Source of the DNA: Stenotrophomonas sepilia
GTDB lineage: Bacteria > Pseudomonadota > Gammaproteobacteria > Xanthomonadales > Xanthomonadaceae
Direction: 5' to 3'
Length of the DNA: 64,000 nt
Assembly (NCBI RefSeq): GCF_003244875.1
Contig: NZ_LXXZ01000098.1
Coordinates: 1 to 64,000 of the forward strand
In this document: piece by piece, positions 15,891-25,367 of the stretch
Layout of the letters: every line of letters starts with the position of its first letter
How positions within the stretch are numbered: the stretch's first letter is position 1
Position numbers and translations under genes: made by a program
The notes under the pieces: generated by a model
The model's database searches: none
Told to the model about the DNA's origin: nothing
Seen by the model: only the letters and a program-made list of their open reading frames with translations

Positions 15891-18395
15891 TCAGGTTCCA
15901 CGCGGCTTGGCGCGGTGCGTGGCTGTCGCGGTCCACGGATCGTCCGGCCACGGATGGCGCGGGTAACGGCCCTTCATTTCCTTTTTCACTTCGGCGTAGG
16001 TGTTTTCCCAGAAGTTGCGCAGGTCCTGGGTGACCTGCAGCGGGCGGCCGCCGGGGGAGAGCAGGTGCAGGGTCAGCGGCACGCGGCCATCGGCGATGCG
16101 CGGCGTGTCGGCCAGGCCGAACAGTTCCTGCAGTTTCACCGCCAGCACTGGCGGCAGCGGATCACCACTCTCGCTGTCCAACGCGTAGGTGATCGGCCGC
16201 TCCAGCCCGGACGGCACGGTGATGCGGGTCGGCGCATTGCGCTCGACCAGCTGCCGTTGTGACCATTCCAGCGGCGACTTCAGTGCCTCGCCGAAACTGG
16301 CCTCATCCAGCGCGTCCAAGCGGCTCTTGCCGGCGAACGCGGGTTGCAGCCACTGCGTGAGATTGGCCAGCAGGGCCGCGTCGCTGCAGTCGGGCAGGTC
16401 CAGCTCCGGCATCCAGCGCCGCAGTGACTCGACGCGCGCCTGCCACTGGCGCAGGCCCTCGGTCCACGGCAGCGCCTGCAGACCGAGTTCAGCCACCGCG
16501 TCGGTCAGTGCCTGCGCGGCGTGCTGCGGATCGACCCGGCCGGCCGAGCGGCTGTCCAGCACGATGCGGTCGAAACGGGTCTCGCGCAGCGCCACCAGGG
16601 CGCGTCGTTCGCTGTCCCAGCGCACCACGTCTTCAGTGACGAAGCGCTCCGGCCACGCCTTGCGCAGCCGATCCTCGTCCACCGGTGCGGCGCGCAGCAG
16701 CAGTGCATCGCGCGCCTCGAAGCGCAGTTCGCTGGCCACCAGCCACGGCTCACCGCGCAGGTCGCTCAGCTCGTGCAGGCGCGCGCTGCGGCCATTGGCC
16801 AGCAGGTAGCGCAGAGGATCGCTGGGATGCTGGAAGCCAATCCGGTCAGGGAAGGCATGAGCGAGCAGGTCGCCCAGCTCATGGGCCTCGATGCTGGCCG
16901 GCGGCGTGGCTTCGCAGCGCAGGCGGCTACGCCACTGCTTGGCGGCGGCATCGATCGCGGCCAGCCCGCTGCGGTTGGCATCGCCCGGTGTGCGGCCATT
17001 GCGGAACGCGGCCAGTGCGCGCCAGCGGGCCGCCAGCGCGTCGCCGCCCTGGCGCAACGGGTCGCGCGCCTCCAGCAGCGCGGCCAGGTCGGCAGCCAGC
17101 GCCTGGGCGCGGGCATCGGGCGCTGCCAGCAGCATCGCCGCCATCCGTGGATGCGTGCCCAGCGCCAGCACACGCCGGCCCAGTTCGGTGATCGCGCCAC
17201 TGCTGGACAGGGCGCCGAGCCGCTGCAGCAGTTCGCGCGCGGCACCCATCGGGCCGGCCGGTGGCGGATCGAGGAAGCGCAGATCGCTGCTGCCCCAGGC
17301 CGCCAGCTCCAGTGCCAGTCCGGCCAGTTCCACCTGGTCGATCTCGGCGCGGCGCTGCGGTTCCAGCCGCTGCGACTGTGGCCACAGCCGCCAGGCCACG
17401 CCCTCGGCGACGCGGCCGGCGCGGCCCGCGCGCTGGTCGGCCGATGCCTGCGCGATGGCCACCACGTCCAGCCGGGTGAAACCACTGTTGGGGTCGTAGC
17501 GCGGTTCGCGTGCCTGGCCGCTGTCGATCACCACGCGCACGCCGGGCAACGTCACCGACGACTCGGCGACGTTGGTCGCCAGCACCACGCGCCGGCGGCC
17601 ATCGCTGGCCACCTGAAGTACGCGCGCCTGTTGTTCCACCGGCAGTTCACCGTGCAGCGCCAGGACCTCGACATCGCCATTGAGCGATTCCTGCAGGCCC
17701 GCCTGCACCCGCGCGATCTCGCGCTGGCCGGGCAGGAACACCAGCAGGTCACCGGGGTGCTGGGCCAGGGCCTGCTGCACCGCGCGGCGCACCTGCAGTT
17801 CCAGCGCCTCATCGCGGCGCGCCGGGAAATGGCTGATCGCCACCGGGTAGCTGCGGCCCTCGCTGCTCAGCCGCGGCGCATCGAGAAAACGTGCCAGCCG
17901 CTCGCCGTCCAGCGTGGCCGACATCACCACCAGGCGCAGGTCATCGCGCAGCTGCGCCTGCACATCCAGCGCCAGCGCCAGGCCGAGGTCGCCGCTGAGA
18001 TGGCGCTCGTGGAATTCGTCGAACAGGATCGCACCGACCTCTTCCAGCATCGGGTCGTCCTGCAGCACGCGGGTCAGGATGCCTTCGGTGACGACCTCGA
18101 TGCGCGTGCGCGCCGAAACCTTGTTTTCGAAGCGGATGCGGTAGCCGACCGTGCCACCGACCTCCTCGCCCAGCTGCCGCGCCATGAACAGCGCGGCGCT
18201 GCGGGCTGCGACCCGCCGTGGTTCCAGCAGGATGATCTTGCGGCCCTGCAGCCACGGTGCGTCGAGCAGTGCCAGTGGCACCTGGGTGGTCTTGCCGGCA
18301 CCGGGCGGGGCCTCCAGCACCAGTCGCTGATGCGCGGCCAGATGTTGCTGGATCTGCGGCAGCAGCGGGGAAATCGGGAAGAGCGGGGCGTTCAT
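15891..18395 (-). CDS. hrpB: ATP-dependent helicase HrpB
   Basis: The 834-residue DEAH-box helicase has Walker A at 30-37 (PPGAGKTT), DEFH at 126-129, the SATL motif in VVMSATLDGERL, and QRAGRAGR for motif VI. Its C-terminal half has the HrpB-specific domain ending ENTYAEVKKEMKGRYPRHPWPDDPW. Length fits (E. coli about 810). The RNA substrate is unknown in most bacteria. The ATG at 18395 (MNAPLFPISPLLPQI) opens the family's usual N-terminus. It is divergent from tatD, with a short shared promoter region. Confidence 0.93.
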   Translation of the reverse strand: MNAPLFPISPLLPQIQQHLAAHQRLVLEAPPGAGKTTQVPLALLDAPWLQGRKIILLEPRRVAARSAALFMARQLGEEVGGTVGYRIRFENKVSARTRIEVVTEGILTRVLQDDPMLEEVGAILFDEFHERHLSGDLGLALALDVQAQLRDDLRLVVMSATLDGERLARFLDAPRLSSEGRSYPVAISHFPARRDEALELQVRRAVQQALAQHPGDLLVFLPGQREIARVQAGLQESLNGDVEVLALHGELPVEQQARVLQVASDGRRRVVLATNVAESSVTLPGVRVVIDSGQAREPRYDPNSGFTRLDVVAIAQASADQRAGRAGRVAEGVAWRLWPQSQRLEPQRRAEIDQVELAGLALELAAWGSSDLRFLDPPPAGPMGAARELLQRLGALSSSGAITELGRRVLALGTHPRMAAMLLAAPDARAQALAADLAALLEARDPLRQGGDALAARWRALAAFRNGRTPGDANRSGLAAIDAAAKQWRSRLRCEATPPASIEAHELGDLLAHAFPDRIGFQHPSDPLRYLLANGRSARLHELSDLRGEPWLVASELRFEARDALLLRAAPVDEDRLRKAWPERFVTEDVVRWDSERRALVALRETRFDRIVLDSRSAGRVDPQHAAQALTDAVAELGLQALPWTEGLRQWQARVESLRRWMPELDLPDCSDAALLANLTQWLQPAFAGKSRLDALDEASFGEALKSPLEWSQRQLVERNAPTRITVPSGLERPITYALDSESGDPLPPVLAVKLQELFGLADTPRIADGRVPLTLHLLSPGGRPLQVTQDLRNFWENTYAEVKKEMKGRYPRHPWPDDPWTATATHRAKPRGT

Positions 18396-18456
18396 GTGCA
18401 AAGGATAAGGGGGCACGGCGGGCGCAGGTACAATGCGCGGGCACTTTTCCCCCGCG

Positions 18457-19260
18457 ATGACCATGCACCTGATCGATATCGGCGCCAACCTGACCCACGA
18501 CTCCTTCGACCGCGACCGCGATGCCGTGCTGGACCGCGCGCGCCAGGCCGGCGTGGTGCAGATGGTCATCACCGGCGCCAGCCGCGAGCACTCGCCGCTG
18601 GCGTTGCAGCTGGCCCAGCAGCACCCCGGCTTCCTGTACGCCACCGCCGGCGTGCACCCGCACCACGCGGTGGAATACACCGAGGAATGCGATGCCGAGA
18701 TGCGCGCGCTGCACGCGCATCCGGAAGTGGTGGCGGTGGGGGAGTGCGGGCTGGACTACTTCCGTGACTTCTCGCCGCGCCCGGCCCAGCACCGCGCGTT
18801 CGAGCGCCAGCTGCAGCTGGCGGCAGACAACGGCAAGCCACTGTTCCTGCACCAGCGTGATGCGCATGCCGACTTCATGGCACAGATGAAGAACTTCGAA
18901 GGTCGCATCGGTCCGGCGGTGGTGCATTGCTTCACCGGCGAACGCGGTGAGCTGTTCGATTACCTGGACCAGGATTGGTACATCGGCATCACCGGCTGGC
19001 TGTGCGACGAGCGCCGTGGCGCGCACCTGCGCGAACTGGTGAAGAACATCCCGGCCAACCGCCTGATGATCGAGACCGACGCGCCGTACCTGCTGCCGCG
19101 CACGCTGAAGCCGATGCCGAAGGACCGGCGCAACGAGCCGATGTTCCTGTCGCACATCGTGGAAGAGCTGGCACGTGACCGTGGCGAGGACGTTGCGGTG
19201 ACCGCGGCCAATGCCACGGCGGCCGCCCGCGCGTTCTTCCGCCTGCCCGACGCGGGTTGA
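18457..19260 (+). CDS. tatD: TatD family metal-dependent hydrolase
   Basis: The 267-residue TIM-barrel hydrolase carries the TatD metal ligands. These are DIGANL at the start, Glu in VGECGLDYFRD, His in LFLHQRDAH and VVHCFTG, and Asp in IETDAPYLLPR. TatD enzymes have 3'-5' exonuclease activity on DNA and RNA. The start could be ATG at 18457 or the ATG two codons later. There is no tatABC nearby, as is common. Confidence 0.9.
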   Translation: MTMHLIDIGANLTHDSFDRDRDAVLDRARQAGVVQMVITGASREHSPLALQLAQQHPGFLYATAGVHPHHAVEYTEECDAEMRALHAHPEVVAVGECGLDYFRDFSPRPAQHRAFERQLQLAADNGKPLFLHQRDAHADFMAQMKNFEGRIGPAVVHCFTGERGELFDYLDQDWYIGITGWLCDERRGAHLRELVKNIPANRLMIETDAPYLLPRTLKPMPKDRRNEPMFLSHIVEELARDRGEDVAVTAANATAAARAFFRLPDAG

Positions 19261-19263
19261 TCC

Positions 19264-19342
19264 GTAGAGCCGAGCCCATGCTCGGCTTATCGCGCGCAGC
19301 GCGAAAGACGCAAAGAGCAGCCGAGCATGGGCTCGGCTCTAC
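19264..19342. repeat. Paired SMAG repeats (GAGCCGAGC type)
   Basis: GTAGAGCCGAGCCCATGCTC at 19264 is mirrored by GAGCATGGGCTCGGCTCTAC ending at 19342. A third unit GTAGCGCCGGGC begins at 19357 and overlaps the 3' end of the following gene. Confidence 0.85.
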
Positions 19343-20265
19343 AAAGCGCTGTCCGGTAGCGCCGGGCCATGCCCGGCGAGCGAAGCGGCAAGGTCCGTCA
19401 GGCCTTCACGGTAACTCGGGAAGCGCGGCTGCCACCCCAGCGCTTCACGCGTGCCACGGCTGTCGATGCGCTTGTTGCTCTCGTAGAAGCGCCGCAGCGT
19501 CGGGCTCAGTACCGGGTCATCCCAGGCCACGGCGGGCGGCAGCGCAAACCCGCCCAGCTTCGCGGCGAAGGCCAGCACATCCTGCGGCGGCGCCGGTTCG
19601 TCGTCGCTGGGCAGGTAGAGACCCTGCCGGGCCGGGCGCCGCATTGCGGCGATGATGACGGTTGCCAGGTCATCCACGTGCAGTCGGTTGAACACCTGGC
19701 CCGGGCGAACCACGTGGCGCGCACGCCCCTGCGCCAACTGCACCAGCGCATTGCGACCCGGCCCGTACAGGCCGGGCAGGCGGAATGCCGCCGAGGCGAT
19801 GCCGCGTTGTCCGGCCAGTGCGCGCCACTGGGCTTCCGCGAGCAGGCGCTGCACGCCAGCCGCTTCAGTGGCGTCGGCCGCGCTGCGCTCGTCGATCCAA
19901 CCGCCGGCGCGGTCGGCATACACCGAGGTCGACGACAGATAGCCGACCCAGCGCAATGCCGGGCTGGCCTGCAGCGCGGGCAGCAGCAGGCGCAGTGCCG
20001 GGTCGCCCTCCGCGTCGGGCGGCACGCTGCACAGCACGGCATCGGCCTGCGCGATCACATCGAGCAGGGCAGGCGACGGTGGCGTGTCGGCGTGCAGCTG
20101 ATGCCGTGGCAGGCCATCGTCCGGCGCGAACGAGGGATCGCGCACTGTGCCGGCCACGCCTATGCCGTGCGCCTGCAGCTGCGCGGCCAGCACGCGTCCG
20201 CTCCAGCCCAGCCCGAGAATCAGTACCCGCGCGGGCAATAGGCTGGCCTGCAAGGCGGGACTCAC
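19339..20265 (-). CDS. NAD(P)-binding SDR-type protein, YeeZ-like
   Basis: The 308-residue protein has an N-terminal dinucleotide-binding site (VLILGLGWSGRVLA) and extended-SDR features: GYLSSTSVYADRAGGWIDE, then RLPGLYGPGRNAL and FNRLHVDDLA. This is the YeeZ/atypical SDR group, with unknown substrate. Its start overlaps the panE stop by four bases (ATGA). The C-terminal codons and stop lie within SMAG-repeat DNA. Confidence 0.82.
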   Translation of the reverse strand: MSPALQASLLPARVLILGLGWSGRVLAAQLQAHGIGVAGTVRDPSFAPDDGLPRHQLHADTPPSPALLDVIAQADAVLCSVPPDAEGDPALRLLLPALQASPALRWVGYLSSTSVYADRAGGWIDERSAADATEAAGVQRLLAEAQWRALAGQRGIASAAFRLPGLYGPGRNALVQLAQGRARHVVRPGQVFNRLHVDDLATVIIAAMRRPARQGLYLPSDDEPAPPQDVLAFAAKLGGFALPPAVAWDDPVLSPTLRRFYESNKRIDSRGTREALGWQPRFPSYREGLTDLAASLAGHGPALPDSAL

Positions 20266-21200
20266 GCGACCCGCAGTGCCTGGTAGGCCTGCAGACTGCT
20301 GTAGGCAACCTGCAGCAGCAGGGCTTCCTGATCAGCCCTGCGCGCACGCACCAGCATGTCGCCAACAATCTGTTCGGCCTCCACCTGCTGGCCGGCCTCC
20401 AGATCACGCAGCATCGAGGCCTTCAACGCCGAGCCGGCCTGGGTCAGCGTGCCGCGCGCAGTGTCCTGCGCTGCCTCCGGAACCGGTTCACCGGCGGCTT
20501 CGGCGACGGCCAGGCACTCGTCGTAAAGGCCACGTACGATCGCCTCGCCATCATCGGTGGCGACGATGGTGCCGATATCCGCACGCAGCAGGCAGGTGGC
20601 TGCGGCCAGCGCGGTCAGGAAGGTGTACTTGATCCACTGTTCCTGGCCGATACGTTCGCTGGCAAGGTGATCAAGGTTGGCCTTCGCGCAGACCGCAGCC
20701 AAGGCGCGCACGCGCGCGGAGATCGCGCCGCCGTCGCGCTCGCCGAAGGTGAGCTTGGCCGGCTTGCCCAGATGCAGCACCGCGCCATCGGGCGCCTTGG
20801 TGGCGCTGATGAAGCACAGGCCGCCGAGCACCGCGTCGCGGCCAAAGCGCATATCCAGTGCGTTGTAGTGGTGCAGACCGTTGAGGATCGGCAGCACGGT
20901 GGTGTTCGCTCCGACTGCCGGGGCGATGGCATCGATCGAACTGTCCAGGTCGTAGGCCTTGCAGCTGAGGATGACCAGATCGAAGGGCTTCTGCGCGGCC
21001 AGTGCGGGCAGTGCATCAGCAGTGACGTGCTGAACCGGGAAACGCGCATCACCCAGTGGGCTGCGGATGACCAGGCCATCATGGTCCAGCTGCGCGGCGC
21101 GCGCGGGGCGCACGAGGAAGGTCACGTCCACGCCGGCCTGGGCCAGGCGGCCACCGAAGTAACCGCCGGTACCGCCGGCGCCGAGGATCAGGATGCGCAT
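20262..21200 (-). CDS. 2-dehydropantoate 2-reductase family protein
   Basis: The 312-residue protein is of the ketopantoate reductase (PanE/ApbA) family. It has GAGGTGGYFGG for NADPH binding, a LSCKAYDLDSS segment with the catalytic Lys, and a C-terminal helical domain with GEPVPEAAQDT and EAEQIVGDML. PanE makes pantoate for CoA synthesis, but many genomes hold several paralogues of unknown role. It is therefore not certain that this copy is the biosynthetic one. It is followed by the SDR gene with overlap. Confidence 0.85.
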   Translation of the reverse strand: MRILILGAGGTGGYFGGRLAQAGVDVTFLVRPARAAQLDHDGLVIRSPLGDARFPVQHVTADALPALAAQKPFDLVILSCKAYDLDSSIDAIAPAVGANTTVLPILNGLHHYNALDMRFGRDAVLGGLCFISATKAPDGAVLHLGKPAKLTFGERDGGAISARVRALAAVCAKANLDHLASERIGQEQWIKYTFLTALAAATCLLRADIGTIVATDDGEAIVRGLYDECLAVAEAAGEPVPEAAQDTARGTLTQAGSALKASMLRDLEAGQQVEAEQIVGDMLVRARRADQEALLLQVAYSSLQAYQALRVA

Positions 21201-21265
21201 TGCACGTTCACCGTTTTCTGGGGGGAATCAGAACTGCGATTGTGCCGGAGATTGCAGGCAAAAAA

Positions 21266-21350
21266 GAGCCGAGCATAGGCTCGGCTCTACAGACTGCTGC
21301 ATCCACGCATGGCGTGGATCTGGTGTTGCCGGCCAGCGGCCGGCACTACC
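21266..21350. repeat. SMAG repeat cluster
   Basis: An AGAGCCGAGC/GCTCGGCTCTAC palindrome, an ATCCACGCATGGCGTGGAT palindrome and a TGCCGGCCAGCGGCCGGCACTAC unit lie end to end in the gap downstream of the ABC permease gene. Confidence 0.8.
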
Positions 21351-21359
21351 ACGCAGGTC

Positions 21360-22151
21360 TCAGCTGCGCATGCCCACACCACGGCGCAGCAGCCACAGGG
21401 CCAGCGCCGTCAGCACCACCACGAAACCGATCATCAGGCCGTAGGCCACCGGCAGCGGCACATCGCTGCTACCCAGCAGGCCATAGCGGAACGCGTTGAC
21501 CATGTAGAAGATCGGGTTCGCGTGCGTGGCCGCTTCGGCCCAGCCCGGCAGCAGCTTCACCGAATAGAACACGCCACCCAGGTAGGTCAGCGGGGTCAGG
21601 ATGAAGGTCGGCACGATCGCCACGTCATCGAACTTCTTCGCATACACCGCATTGATGAATCCGGCCAGCGAGAAGATCGTCGCGCCGAGGATCACCGTGG
21701 TCAGCATCACGATCGGATGCGGGATTCGCACCGGGGTGAAGAACATCGCGATGATCAGCACGATCACGCCGACCATCAGGCCGCGCAGCACGGCACCGGC
21801 CACGTAGCCCCACAGGATCACCCAGTTCGGCATCGGGCTGACCAGCAGTTCTTCGACGTGGCGGCCGAACTTGGCACCGAAGAACGAGGAACTGATGTTG
21901 CCGTAGCTGTTCTGGATCACGCTCATCATCACCAGGCCCGGCACGATGAACTGCATGTAGGTGTAGCCGCCCATGTCACCCACGCGCGACCCGATCAGGT
22001 TGCCGAAGATCAGGAAGTACAGGGTCATGGTGATCGCCGGCGGCACCAGGGTCTGGCCCCAGATGCGCATGATGCGGGCGACTTCGCGGCGCACGATGGT
22101 CATCAGCGCGATGCGGTTGCGCTGGCCGTCGGTCAGCTCGGTGGTGCTCAT
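21360..22151 (-). CDS. ABC transporter permease, YadH type (ABC-2)
   Basis: The 263-residue protein has about six membrane helices and the ABC-2 signature around FIVPGLVMMSVIQNSYGN. It matches the YadH size (256) and pairs with the ATPase gene by a four-base overlap at 22148-22151. The pair should form a half-size exporter. The cargo of YadGH-like systems is not established. Confidence 0.88.
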   Translation of the reverse strand: MSTTELTDGQRNRIALMTIVRREVARIMRIWGQTLVPPAITMTLYFLIFGNLIGSRVGDMGGYTYMQFIVPGLVMMSVIQNSYGNISSSFFGAKFGRHVEELLVSPMPNWVILWGYVAGAVLRGLMVGVIVLIIAMFFTPVRIPHPIVMLTTVILGATIFSLAGFINAVYAKKFDDVAIVPTFILTPLTYLGGVFYSVKLLPGWAEAATHANPIFYMVNAFRYGLLGSSDVPLPVAYGLMIGFVVVLTALALWLLRRGVGMRS

Positions 22152-23116
22152 GCAGGCTTCTCCATGTTGCCGGTGAGGCGCACGAACAGCTCCTCCAGGC
22201 GGTTGCTCTTGGTACGCATCGAACGCACGCGGATACCCGCCTCGTTCAGCGTGGCGAACACGCGGTTGAGGTCCATCGCGCGTGGCATGTCGATGTCCAG
22301 CGTGTGCGGATCCGGCGCGGTCAGCGTCGCGCCCTCGATCACCGGCAGCTGCGCCGGCAGGTCACCGTCGATGTCCAGCAGGAAGCCTTCCACGTCCAGC
22401 TTGGCCAGCAGGGTGCGCATCGGCCCCTGCTCGACGATCTGGCCATGGTTGATGATCGCCAGGTGGCGGCACAGGTACTCGGCCTCTTCCAGGTAGTGGG
22501 TGGTGAGGATGATCGTGGTGCCGGCACCGTTGATCTCCTTCAGCACGCGCCACATGTCGCGGCGGATCTCGATGTCCACGCCGGCGGTGGGTTCGTCCAG
22601 GATCAGCAGCCGCGGGCGGGTCATCATCGCGCGGGCGATCATCAGCCGGCGCTTCATGCCGCCGGACAGCGTGCGGCTCATCACCTGCGCCTTTTCCCAC
22701 AGGTGCGCGCGCTTCAGTTCTTCTTCGGCGCGCTGCTCGGCTTCCTCGCGCGGCACGCCGTAGAAACCGGCGTAGTTCACCAGGATGTCGAAGGGCTTTT
22801 CGAACAGGTTGAAATTGATTTCCTGCGGCACCAGGCCGATCAGGCGCATGGTGGCGCTGCGGTTCCGCACCAGGTCGCTGCCGAACACTTCCACCTGGCC
22901 CTCGCTGAGGTTGACCAGGGAGCTGATGATGCCGATCAGGGTCGACTTGCCCGCCCCGTTGGGGCCGAGCAGGGCGAAGAAGTCGCCCGGGGCCACTTCC
23001 AGGGAAACGCCCTTCAGGGCCTGGGTGCCGTTGTCATAGGTCTTGCGCAGGTCGCGCACGCGCAGGGCGGGCGCCGTATCGTTCTGGGATGCCAAGCTCG
23101 AAGCCTTCGCGCCCAT
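22148..23116 (-). CDS. ABC transporter ATP-binding protein, YadG type
   Basis: The 322-residue ATPase has Walker A GPNGAGKST, signature TLSGGMKRRLMIARAMM, Walker B LLILDEPTAGVD and the switch His in TTHYLEEAEYL. The C-terminal 80 residues form the extension usual in YadG. It lies upstream of the permease and is divergent from the ferredoxin reductase gene. Confidence 0.9.
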   Translation of the reverse strand: MGAKASSLASQNDTAPALRVRDLRKTYDNGTQALKGVSLEVAPGDFFALLGPNGAGKSTLIGIISSLVNLSEGQVEVFGSDLVRNRSATMRLIGLVPQEINFNLFEKPFDILVNYAGFYGVPREEAEQRAEEELKRAHLWEKAQVMSRTLSGGMKRRLMIARAMMTRPRLLILDEPTAGVDIEIRRDMWRVLKEINGAGTTIILTTHYLEEAEYLCRHLAIINHGQIVEQGPMRTLLAKLDVEGFLLDIDGDLPAQLPVIEGATLTAPDPHTLDIDMPRAMDLNRVFATLNEAGIRVRSMRTKSNRLEELFVRLTGNMEKPA

Positions 23117-23200
23117 GGGCTGGCGCTGGAGAGGGGCGGGGAGGGGCTATTATAGAAGACCCCGAGGGCTTGCCCCGGCTACACACTGTCCCGAAAAGTC

Positions 23201-23950
23201 GTGCCTGTTCAATTCCCCCTCAAGCTGGTCGGCTGCCGCATGCTGGCCCCGACCGTCGGCCATTACCAGTTCGTGCGTGACGATGGGCAGCCGCTGGATT
23301 TCCAGCCCGGCCAGTTCATCCAGGTCCATTTCAGCTACGCCGACGGCACCGAAACCAAGCGCAGCTACTCGCTGGCGACCATCCACGACCATGCGCTGGG
23401 CCCGGGCGAGGCGGTGGACATCGCGGTCAGTTTCGTGCCCGGTGGCGCCGCCACGGCCCTGTTCGAGGCACTGGAGCAGGGCAGCCAGATCAGTGCGTCC
23501 GGCCCCTATGGCCGGTTCTGCCTGAATCCCGGTGACCACAACGCCCGTTACCTGCTGATCGCCACCGGTACCGGTGTTACCCCGTACCGCTCCATGCTGC
23601 CGCTGCTGGAGAAGGCCATGGCCGAACGCGGCGTGCAGATCGTGCTGCTGCAGGGCGCGCGCAGCCCGGGCGAGCTGCTGTACAGCGAAGATTTCTACAG
23701 CTTCGCCGAAAAGCACGCGAACTTCCGCTATGTTCCGTGCCTGTCGCGTGAACTCCCGGCTGATCCGCACCCGGACGTACAGCACGGCTACGTGCAGCAG
23801 GCGCTGGCCGGCTTCACGCCGGACCCGGCCACCGACATCGCCTACCTGTGCGGCAACCCGGACATGGTCGATGCCTGCGCCGAGCTGCTGAAGGCCGCCG
23901 GCCTGGGCAACCCGCAGATCCGCCGCGAGAAGTACGTCAGCAGCAAGTAG
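23201..23950 (+). CDS. fpr: Ferredoxin--NADP reductase
   Basis: The 249-residue flavoenzyme has FAD motif RSYSLA, NADP motif GTGVTPYRSML, and ends in KYVSSK. It starts with GTG at 23201. Fpr passes electrons between NADPH and ferredoxin or flavodoxin for iron-sulfur biogenesis, biotin synthesis and oxidative-stress response. It is a single gene, divergent from the ABC exporter, with a SMAG unit and a GC-rich hairpin after its stop. Confidence 0.88.
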   Translation: MPVQFPLKLVGCRMLAPTVGHYQFVRDDGQPLDFQPGQFIQVHFSYADGTETKRSYSLATIHDHALGPGEAVDIAVSFVPGGAATALFEALEQGSQISASGPYGRFCLNPGDHNARYLLIATGTGVTPYRSMLPLLEKAMAERGVQIVLLQGARSPGELLYSEDFYSFAEKHANFRYVPCLSRELPADPHPDVQHGYVQQALAGFTPDPATDIAYLCGNPDMVDACAELLKAAGLGNPQIRREKYVSSK

Positions 23951-23955
23951 GCGGG

Positions 23956-24015
23956 GCGTGCCGGCCGCTGGCCGGCAACCCCGCGAACCGGAGGCGGCAC
24001 CCTGCCGCCCCCGGT
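23956..24015. repeat. SMAG unit plus GC-rich hairpin between convergent genes
   Basis: GTGCCGGCCGCTGGCCGGCA (about 23958-23977) is followed by ACCGG-GGCGGC/GCCGCC-CCGGT (about 23986-24015). This lies between fpr and the first LPMO gene. The second stem may end transcription from either side, but it lacks a T run. Confidence 0.55.
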
Positions 24016-24022
24016 GCCTGCC

Positions 24023-25192
24023 TCAGTACGCGACCCAGGCATCACGCCAGGCATAGCCGGTGCCCGGGCGATAGGCACCGGCATTGATGTTGCACCACGC
24101 GCCTTCCGGGAACGGGCGGCAGGCGTACAGCTTGCCGTCGGTGCCCTTCACCACGGTCTCGCCCGGCGTGTAGCTGCCGAGGCCGGCCGGATACACGAAG
24201 TCGAAATCGCCACCCGGCGGGTCGACCGGATCAACCGGGCCCGGCACTTGGGTTTCCAGCTGGAAGCGATTGCCCGGCTTCAGGTACACGCGGTTTTCGG
24301 TGGCCGAGGCGACCGGCGTGATCACGCCGTTCTTCATCACACCGACGCGGGCGTGCTGCGCACTGGCATTGACCTTGCGGGCCAGCGCCAGCGGCCACTG
24401 TGCGGGAGCGGTCTGGCCGGCCGCCAGCGTGGTCTCCACGCGCTCCAGGTCATTGCCGTTGGCATTGAACACACGCAGGGTCACGGTGCTGTCCACGTCC
24501 AGTGCACCGTTGGCGGTCACAGCGCCGGCATCCTGCCACTGCGGCGGCGGAACCACGCCATCGCCGCCTTCGAAGCGCACGTCCATGCAGGTATAGAACG
24601 CCTCCTGCGAATCCGAGCGCTGCCAGGTGTTGTAGATGATGTGCTGGCCACTGCGCTTGGGCAGCGGGCAGTCCAGCTTGTAGACACCGCCTTCGGACAG
24701 CGGCGTGTTGCCCAGCGTGCAGAATTCCTGCAGGTCGGCCCAACGCAGCGGGCTGCCCGGCTGCCAGCCATCGCGGGTGACGTAGAACTTCCATTCGTGG
24801 GTGGCGTGCGGCGCCGGCGCGCGGAACTCGAAGGTGTAACGGCCACGGGCGTCGGCGCGGATCGGCGTGGTCGGCCAGTCCGTGCGGTTCAGGTCGAGCC
24901 CGCGGTACTTGGGAATGCTGGCACTGCACAGTTCGCCGTCGCGCACCAGTTCGCGATGGTTGCCATTGGCATTGCCGTGGGCAATCGCGCTCCAGTCGTA
25001 GAACGGCTGCGAACCACCGATGGCCTTGGCGGCGGCGCAGGCCGGGTTGGTCGGGTTTTCCGGATTGCCCTCGTGGCACTGCTTCACGCGGCTGAGCGGC
25101 TTGGTCATGGTGCCGTGGGCGAAGGCGCTGCCGGACAGGGCCAGGCCGGCAACGACGGACAGTGCGAGGACTGCCCGATGGGACAGGTGCAT
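24023..25192 (-). CDS. Secreted lytic polysaccharide monooxygenase (AA10) with chitin-binding domain, copy 1
   Basis: The 389-residue protein has a signal peptide ending ...GSAFA with mature His26, the first histidine-brace residue (HGTMTKPLSR). The second brace His is near 129 in PHATHEWKFY. The AA10 domain runs to about 200, followed by a GbpA-like domain (about 205-320) and a C-terminal CBM5/12-like domain (YACRPFPEGAWCN). Such enzymes oxidatively cut crystalline chitin. AAGGAG precedes the ATG. A close paralogue of the same length lies directly upstream. Confidence 0.93.
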   Translation of the reverse strand: MHLSHRAVLALSVVAGLALSGSAFAHGTMTKPLSRVKQCHEGNPENPTNPACAAAKAIGGSQPFYDWSAIAHGNANGNHRELVRDGELCSASIPKYRGLDLNRTDWPTTPIRADARGRYTFEFRAPAPHATHEWKFYVTRDGWQPGSPLRWADLQEFCTLGNTPLSEGGVYKLDCPLPKRSGQHIIYNTWQRSDSQEAFYTCMDVRFEGGDGVVPPPQWQDAGAVTANGALDVDSTVTLRVFNANGNDLERVETTLAAGQTAPAQWPLALARKVNASAQHARVGVMKNGVITPVASATENRVYLKPGNRFQLETQVPGPVDPVDPPGGDFDFVYPAGLGSYTPGETVVKGTDGKLYACRPFPEGAWCNINAGAYRPGTGYAWRDAWVAY

Positions 25193-25330
25193 GCAGAGAC
25201 TCCTTTGCGAGGTATGGGAAACCCCATGAAGTCTTCACATGCAGACAGGCCGGCAATATCGGACAAGTTTGATTTCAGTGGCTGTCGTGCCTGATCTGCA
25301 GCACGCTGCTCAAAGCACTGCGGCTCAGGC

Positions 25331-25361
25331 AGAAGGCGGCGCGATGCGCACCGCCTTCTAC
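25331..25361. repeat. Inverted repeat after the second LPMO gene
   Basis: AGAAGGCGG and CCGCCTTCT are 11 bases apart, and on the minus strand the element starts with GTAG. It lies in the 175-base gap between the two LPMO genes and may be a diverged SMAG element or a weak terminator. Confidence 0.55.
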
Positions 25362-25367
25362 AACGGG

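Noticed and set aside
16521-18767. Long plus-strand open frame antisense to hrpB (748 codons), with similar ones opposite other genes (for example 35788-38130 minus and 49053-51299 plus)
   Set aside because: These are by-products of high GC content. The opposite strands encode full-length hrpB, S9 peptidase and ilvD with intact motifs, and the antisense translations are Arg/Gly/Ala/His-rich with no recognisable domain.
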